Assembly: GCA_013399115.1 (NCBI GenBank)
Contig: VXAA01000610.1
Coordinates: 67,698-131,697, forward strand
Direction: 5' to 3'
DNA length: 64,000 nucleotides
Origin: Anseranas semipalmata
Lineage: Eukaryota > Chordata > Aves > Anseriformes > Anseranatidae
Shown: piece after piece, positions 58,610-64,000 of the stretch
Layout: each line of letters begins with the position of its first letter
How positions within the stretch are numbered: the first letter of the stretch is position 1
Notes under the pieces: generated by a model
What the model was told of the DNA's origin: nothing
What the model saw: the letters and a program-made list of their open reading frames with translations, nothing else
The model's database searches: none
Translations under genes and position numbers: made by a program

Positions 58610-61479
58610 CTGTAATTATAATAAATACCATAAGAATTCCAGAGTCAAAATCTTGGGAACATGTATCTAACTTGAACACATTCACCTCTAGAAACCTGAT
58701 ACTGACACAACAAAATCTTGACTATGACATCTTTTTTGTGAGAAAGGGTCACTCTTCACTAAGACATTGTAGTGTCTTAGCTTGATCCAAAATAACAACT
58801 AACTTGCAGCTACAGCTTAATGAAGGTTAAGTCCTTAGAAGCCAGCTTCCCATTCACTTTGCAGCAGTTAAAACTGATTTTAAAACACTCCCTAATTTAA
58901 AACTATGAAACTTAGGGGTTTTTTTTGTTTGTTTTTGTTTTTAATAAAGATACAAAAATGAAAAGCATAGTTTCTCTTTTGATTAGTTTTATTTTTAAAT
59001 CTAAGGAAAAAAGAAGTAACGGTGGAAAGATTTGAAAGAGGTGTAAGAAAACAAGAAACATGATACTAATAAGTATGTTTTGAATTAGTAATGAACCATG
59101 CTTTAATATAAGTAGTAATGCAATGCACTGTATTTATTTGAAAATCAGAAAACTTCATAAAAGACATGTCATCTGTTTGAAAATGATTCTTCATATTTAC
59201 CTATGTCATACTTAATACAGACAATTACAAACCAACTTCAAATAAGCTATAGTACTAACTAGCTGGTATATTTTATCACTGGTAGATAATTAAAGAATTT
59301 ATGTTACACAAATGGATTATACATTATACAAATGATAAATACTGAAAGTCTGAGATGTGAACTAAAAACTTGAGTGCACATATTTTGCTATTACAATTAT
59401 GATATTTGGTTTCTGAAAATGAAATAAGTCACGTATCTCTTAAATAGTGTAGATATAAAAGAATTTTGACAAGGTTAGGAAAGGCACATCTGTTCAATAA
59501 AATCTTGCAGCCTATTTTGAAATACAATGAAATGTCGTTACACTTTAGCTTTTCAATTCTTTTTTCTACAAAGAATAAACCCAGTAACAAGTAGCAAACA
59601 TTACCTATCTACCTACCATTGAATTTGTTTCAATAAATTATGCACTGGTTATAAGATGAAGTGACACTTTTCCTGTCGGAATGGACAGCTGGTAAATGTC
59701 GTATCATGTAGCTGCCTGATATTTTAACTTGCTTCCAATGCTACAACATAGTTTGCAGACTGTTGACACATTAGCTCACAGCACAGCATATGACAGGTTA
59801 GTTATGCAGCATGCCATCCTCAGTTCCTGTGAGTCATATCAATGCCAGTATATGTCATTTCAGTGTGATATGCCAGGGAGAAGCCTTAACTTTATCTGTC
59901 AGTACTATCTTATCAAGTACGCGCTGCAGAAGAAGCTGATTGAACTCTGTACCTGAAAAGCTGTTAATTGATCTAAAAGATACACTCCTGGCAGTCTGAG
60001 GTTCAGTATTCCCCGTGGCAAGGAAAAAGTGGCTAGTTTCAAATAGTATCGGCATTCCACAAATAGACTATGTGAGGATGTCTGTCTCATGTACAGTATG
60101 GATCTCACTGCCATTACTCTGCCATTTGATCTGATAAATCAGATCTTACTATTCACAGAACAGTCATTTTCTCCCCTTCACAAGAATCAAGCAGCCTATT
60201 ACCAGTACCCTCCATTCAGAGTATTAGAAAAGAAAATGTGAGCCAAGTTGTGTGATACACAAGAAAGCCAGAGCGGCCTGTACTCTTCTGACTAGCAGAT
60301 TAGCTCAAAACACTAACATCAGCAACATACCAATTGTAAAGTTATTGAAATGACACAGGATTAGAAGTTGAGAAGTAAAAGGGGATTTTTTAAAGGTCAT
60401 GTTTGTGTGTTAATTTTTCAGATGAAACCGATGAAATAATAAAAGGAAGGGACTTCAAAGCTCCCTATTCATAGGCCATCATCCTAATTGTCAGCGTAGA
60501 GCTTAGCTGATTAACAGTTTCCTGAACACTTACAAACCTCTCCTTGGGGTTTGCTTTATTTAGTCAGAAATTCAGTTTGTTTTACAGTGAAAGATATTTT
60601 CAAAATTAAAATTTTCAAGTTTTACTCTTGTCTAAATTAAGAGACTAGGTTTCATGAACGGGTCAAGGAAGTAGACAAGTTTCTTAAGGGCTTAACTTAA
60701 GGGCTCTCAGTCATTCTCAGGAGGTTCTAGCAACACAACAGGATCCAAACTTGGACTCTAAAGTTAGACAACTACAGCTTGATAGGGATAATATACCTGG
60801 CAAGCCAAAATTGTCCACATCAATTGCAACAGAATTTTGTCCTTATGAGTCATAAATTTCTACTTCATTACAAAAGTGATACAGTGGAAACTGAGGTTTT
60901 GGCAGCTGAAAAAGAACAGTTTCAGCCTTAAGCATTTGTGAAGACTGAGATGCTTTGATTTTTTGATCCTGCTAAAATGAATTCAACCTTTTCTATTCTG
61001 TTAAAAACACTTTGCTCTTTCTATCTACTCTGTGGAGAACATTTTAAGTTTAGAATATGTCCATATGCCTAGAGAGCATTTATACATTTATCCTTGCAGA
61101 AGAAGTCACTTTAAAAATCATACCTGAAAATAGATCTCCAGGTGTGATCCTACTACTGCTAAGGCTTTATCTGGACTTTATATGTTGTGTAAATAGCTAT
61201 CTCCTGCTAATACAGTCTTGCATGTTTGGTTTTAAAAGCATGACACTGTTGACTCATTACATGTTCGGCTTCTGATCTACTATGACCTTTTAACAGATAG
61301 TCCTTAACAAAACTGCTAAAAAGCCAGTTAATTACTGCCAGATATTCCTATGTTGATTGGTCTTGCAAAGCGTGTAGAACTGTGCATTTGTCCTTAGCTG
61401 ACCTCCTATTTTTAACTCGTCATTTCTCATATGTATTAACACCATTCTGATTTCTAAATTAGACTTCAGTGTGCATACA

Positions 61480-61720
61480 GTCTTCTGCATTTTGGTACCA
61501 TTTGCAAATTTAACATTTTACTTTTTAAGTGAAAATACCGCATTGTATGAGATCCAGTGTGGATTTATGTGAAATTCTAATCAATATATACCTCCTGTTA
61601 AAAGTTGAGCCGTTAAGAACTCTCTGCATATGTTCTTCCAAGCAGTTTTTCACCCATCTAATCACAGTTTAATTAAAGCTACATTGCTCTGATTTGCTAA
61701 TGAAAACAACACATGATAAA
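61480..61720 (-). mobile_element. Old CR1 fragment (RT region), reverse orientation
   Basis: On +, GGTACCATTTGCAAATTTAA, GATCCAGTGTGGATTTATGT, GTTAAGAACTCTCTGC and AGCAGTTTTTCACCCATCTA follow the order of reverse-complement CR1 ORF2 (CATTTGCAAACTTG, CCCTGGGGAACGCCAC, CGACTCTCTGGGCT and CCAGTTTTTCACCCA blocks). Strongly decayed. Confidence 0.55.
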
Positions 61721-61945
61721 GTACGAAAACTTAAGGCAAATCTTAATGACAGCTACTGTTTCTCCATGGCCATGGAACTCATTATTCTCTCACAAAAGAA
61801 ATTTGCATTCATTTGACATAATTTGTTCTTAGCAAAGTCAGGACAGCCATTACTTCTCGTTTTGTTACATTCCAGATACATAGAAATAATATGATTAATT
61901 ATTCCAGTACAAGAAAGGTATGGAGTTACTGTAATGAGTCTGGCA

Positions 61946-62369
61946 AAGGGCCACAGAGACCCGTAAGGGACTGGAGCATCTTTCATATAAGAAGAGGCTG
62001 AGAGTTGGGACTGTTCAGCCTGGAGAAGAGAAGACTCGGGGGGGATCTCATCTATGTCTATAAATACCTGATGGGAGAGAATGAAGACAGACTCTTCTCT
62101 GTAGTACCCAGGGACAGGACAACAGGAAATAAGCAAAAATGAAAATTCATGAAATTCTATCTGAATAAAAGAAAACACTTTTTTCACTGTGAGAGTGGTA
62201 GAACAGGTTGCCCAGAGAGTTTGTGGAGTCTCCATTTGCAGAGATATTCAAAACTCAACTGGACATGGTCCTTGGCAACCTGGCCTAGCTGACTCTGTTT
62301 GAGCAGGGGTGGGGATGGACTACATGATCTCAAGAGGTCCATTCCAACCTCAATAATTCTGTGATTCTT
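61946..62369 (+). mobile_element. CR1 LINE 3' end, + orientation
   Basis: A clear CR1 tail: AAGGGACTGGAGCATCTTTC, then a CAGCCTGGAGAAGAGAAGAC segment, then CCCAGGGACAGGACAACAGG, CACTTTTTTCACTGTGAGAG, CAGGTTGCCCAGAGAG, ending AGAGGTCCATTCCAACCTCA then ATAATTCTGTGATTCTT. It is much better preserved than the reverse CR1 pieces on either side. Confidence 0.92.
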
Positions 62370-62459
62370 GGTACTGAAGTTTATAGGGACTCCTCCTTCT
62401 CCTCTCTGAGAAAGCAGACGCTCTGCTCATTTCACAAATACTGTAGTCCCACAAGTCCT

Positions 62460-63260
62460 CCTTAAGTTTTTAAAGGTAACCATTTTAAGATTGTATGAGC
62501 TAGTTTTCTAAATATCCCAGGATGAATTTTATCAAGATAAGCTGATCTGAAAGCATCTCACTCATCTGATGAGTCTCTAAACTGTTCTTTCAGTATTTTG
62601 GCCTGCATTCCTGCCCTTTGTTGCTAGTGTGAATTCCATTTGTTATTGAACATCATTTGACATTTAAAGAAGACTAAGGCAAAAAACAAACAAACAAACA
62701 AAAAAAACCACCAGAACACTTCAGTCTTCTTAGCATCACTTATGGACCAACTCTTTTTTTTTTTCTTCTTTTTACAATGTGTATGTTTACAATGATTTCT
62801 TGTGATACCTCATATCCCTTGCTAGCTGTTCTTATTTTGCAACTCAGCTTGTTTGATTTTATCATTGTATGTTATTTCTGTCCTCATTTTTTAGCAATGG
62901 CACCAACTTTCCACTATGTGCTTTTCCTTTTTTGGGTTGCTGAGAAGGTCATTATTTTCTCTCCTGCTATACTTCCTATCTTTGGTCAGAATGCAGGTCT
63001 TACTACCAGTTTTTTGATCTCAGTAGATCTCACAATCTACTTGCACTCTCTTGCCCCTAGGAACATTCTTCTAAATCTATTGAAGGCTGTTTAATTGAAC
63101 TGTTTTATTTTCTTGCTGTTCTTCTCTTCCTAAATGCCATGACTTATTTACTCTTATTCACTTTCATCCAAGTTCCTTTCATACTCACATTCTCAAGCAG
63201 TTTCTTCCAACTGGTCAGAATCAAATCCAGGAGACAATAAAAACAGAGAAGTGTGGATTC
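62460..63260 (-). mobile_element. Possible old CR1 fragment (ORF2 N-terminal region), reverse orientation
   Basis: On +, AGAAGACTAAGGCAAAAAAC, a CTAGCTGTTCTTATTTTGCA stretch and TTCTTCCAACTGGTCAGAAT resemble, in order, reverse-complement CR1 words such as GAAGACTGAGGCAAAAAAG and the following endonuclease-side region. Weak and interrupted; extents are approximate. Confidence 0.35.
62681..62708. repeat. (AAAC)n simple repeat
   Basis: CAAACAAACAAACA units flanked by A-runs, inside the old CR1-like block. Confidence 0.85.
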
Positions 63261-63554
63261 GGGAACTTACTCTGAGACATTCAAAAGGAAGGTGAACAAG
63301 TGATGAAAAAGTTCTGCAGCCCTCTCAAACCCCAATATGCCGGATGTTGGTTTCCTCTGAATATGCTTTAAACTCTTTATATGATCTTCCTAAAAAACGT
63401 GTTTTCTAAAACAAAAGCCTCTTTCTGAAAAATTTCATAAGTCCAACATTTTACCTCTGTATAGAATGACAGACTGTTTTTTAAATGCGTCCTTCCCCCT
63501 TCTGTGTTATTCTCCTAAAGCAGTGCTTCCCTCCTGATTGGTTCTCCATACAAT

Positions 63555-64000
63555 ATATGGAATACATGTTGGAAGGGATCTCAAGAAGACATCAAGGCCA
63601 ACGTTCTGCTCAAAGAAGGGTCATCTATGAAGTCACATGAGGTTGTTCAGGGATTTATACAGTAAGATCTTGAAAATCTTTAAGGATGGAGACTGCGGCA
63701 CCTCTTTGGGCAACCTGTTCCACTGCTTGACTATCCTCGTGGTGAAAAAATTTCTCATTATTTCCAGTCAAAATTTCTCATTTCAGCTTATGTCTATTAT
63801 GAGTTTCCCAGGGATGGAAGTGAGGCCAACCAGTCTGCAGTTCCTCAGATTGTTCTTCTGGCCCTTTCTGAAGTTGGGTGCGTGCAATATTTGCTTTCCT
63901 CCAATCATTGGGGACCTGCCCTGATCTCTGTGGCCTTTCCAAGATGCTCGAGAGTGGCCTTTTAAGGACATCGGTCAGTTCTCTCAGCACCCTTGGATGC
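63555..64000 (-). mobile_element. CR1 LINE with internal deletion, reverse orientation, running off the window
   Basis: On the - strand, 64000 to about 63785 encodes a decayed start of the CR1 reverse transcriptase domain (a VLRELTDVLKRPLS segment, then a VPNDWRKANI segment, then GLTSIPGKLI). At about 63780 it passes directly into CR1 3'-terminal sequence ending near 63555 (CAGTGGAACAGGTTGCCCAA, then GATCCCTTCCAACATG). The RT core and thumb are missing. Frames are disrupted. Confidence 0.85.

Larger units (their letters stand above)
58610..64000 (-). other. INVS intron (5' part beyond window)
   Basis: No further inversin exon (IQ1 or ankyrin repeats) was found here. 58.6-61.4 kb shows nothing beyond AT-rich intron; 61.4-64 kb is a CR1 cluster described separately. 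Confidence 0.65.

Noticed and set aside
61753..62235. 160-codon - strand open frame
   Set aside because: It is the antisense of the + oriented CR1 3' end (61946-62369) with adjacent intron.

Overview
This window looks like vertebrate nuclear DNA, almost certainly from a bird or a close sauropsid relative. It is AT-rich, its genes are split into small exons with GT-AG introns, and its recognisable interspersed repeats are nearly all CR1 LINE fragments, several ending in the ATTCTATGATTCT-type tail. I see no Alu, mammalian L1, bacterial operon, CRISPR array or phage-like organisation. The species cannot be fixed from the sequence alone.

Two protein-coding genes lie tail to tail. On the + strand, positions 3977-41822 carry the last nine coding exons of TEX10, the metazoan relative of yeast Ipi1, which works with PELP1 and WDR18 in 60S ribosome maturation and chromatin regulation. 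They encode the final 432 residues in one unbroken frame and end at a TAA at 41820-41822, with a polyadenylation signal about 100 bases later. On the - strand, positions 58609-43001 carry the last five coding exons of INVS (inversin, the nephronophthisis-2 ciliary protein). They encode the C-terminal 511 residues, including the D-box RKELFRKKN and the second IQ motif. The 5' halves of both genes lie outside the window. The two stop codons are about 1.2 kb apart, the same convergent INVS-TEX10 order known from human 9q31.

The rest is intron. Regions: 1-3976, TEX10 intron with two + strand CR1 pieces; 3977-41822, TEX10 exons with two large introns (13.6 and 11.8 kb); 41823-43000, the short intergenic interval holding both 3' UTRs; 43001-58609, INVS exons with a 6.5 kb intron that contains a GC-rich island; 58610-64000, INVS intron with a nested or clustered set of CR1 pieces in both orientations. 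Besides young CR1 copies there are several very old CR1/L3-like and SINE-like fossils, recognised only by resemblance.

I found no previously undescribed system. The observations most worth a second look are the possible overlap of the convergent 3' ends, the GC-rich island in the INVS intron, repeat-free intronic blocks that could be conserved non-coding elements, a tRNA-derived SINE-like fossil, a CR1 copy missing its 3' end, and an internally deleted CR1 at the right edge.
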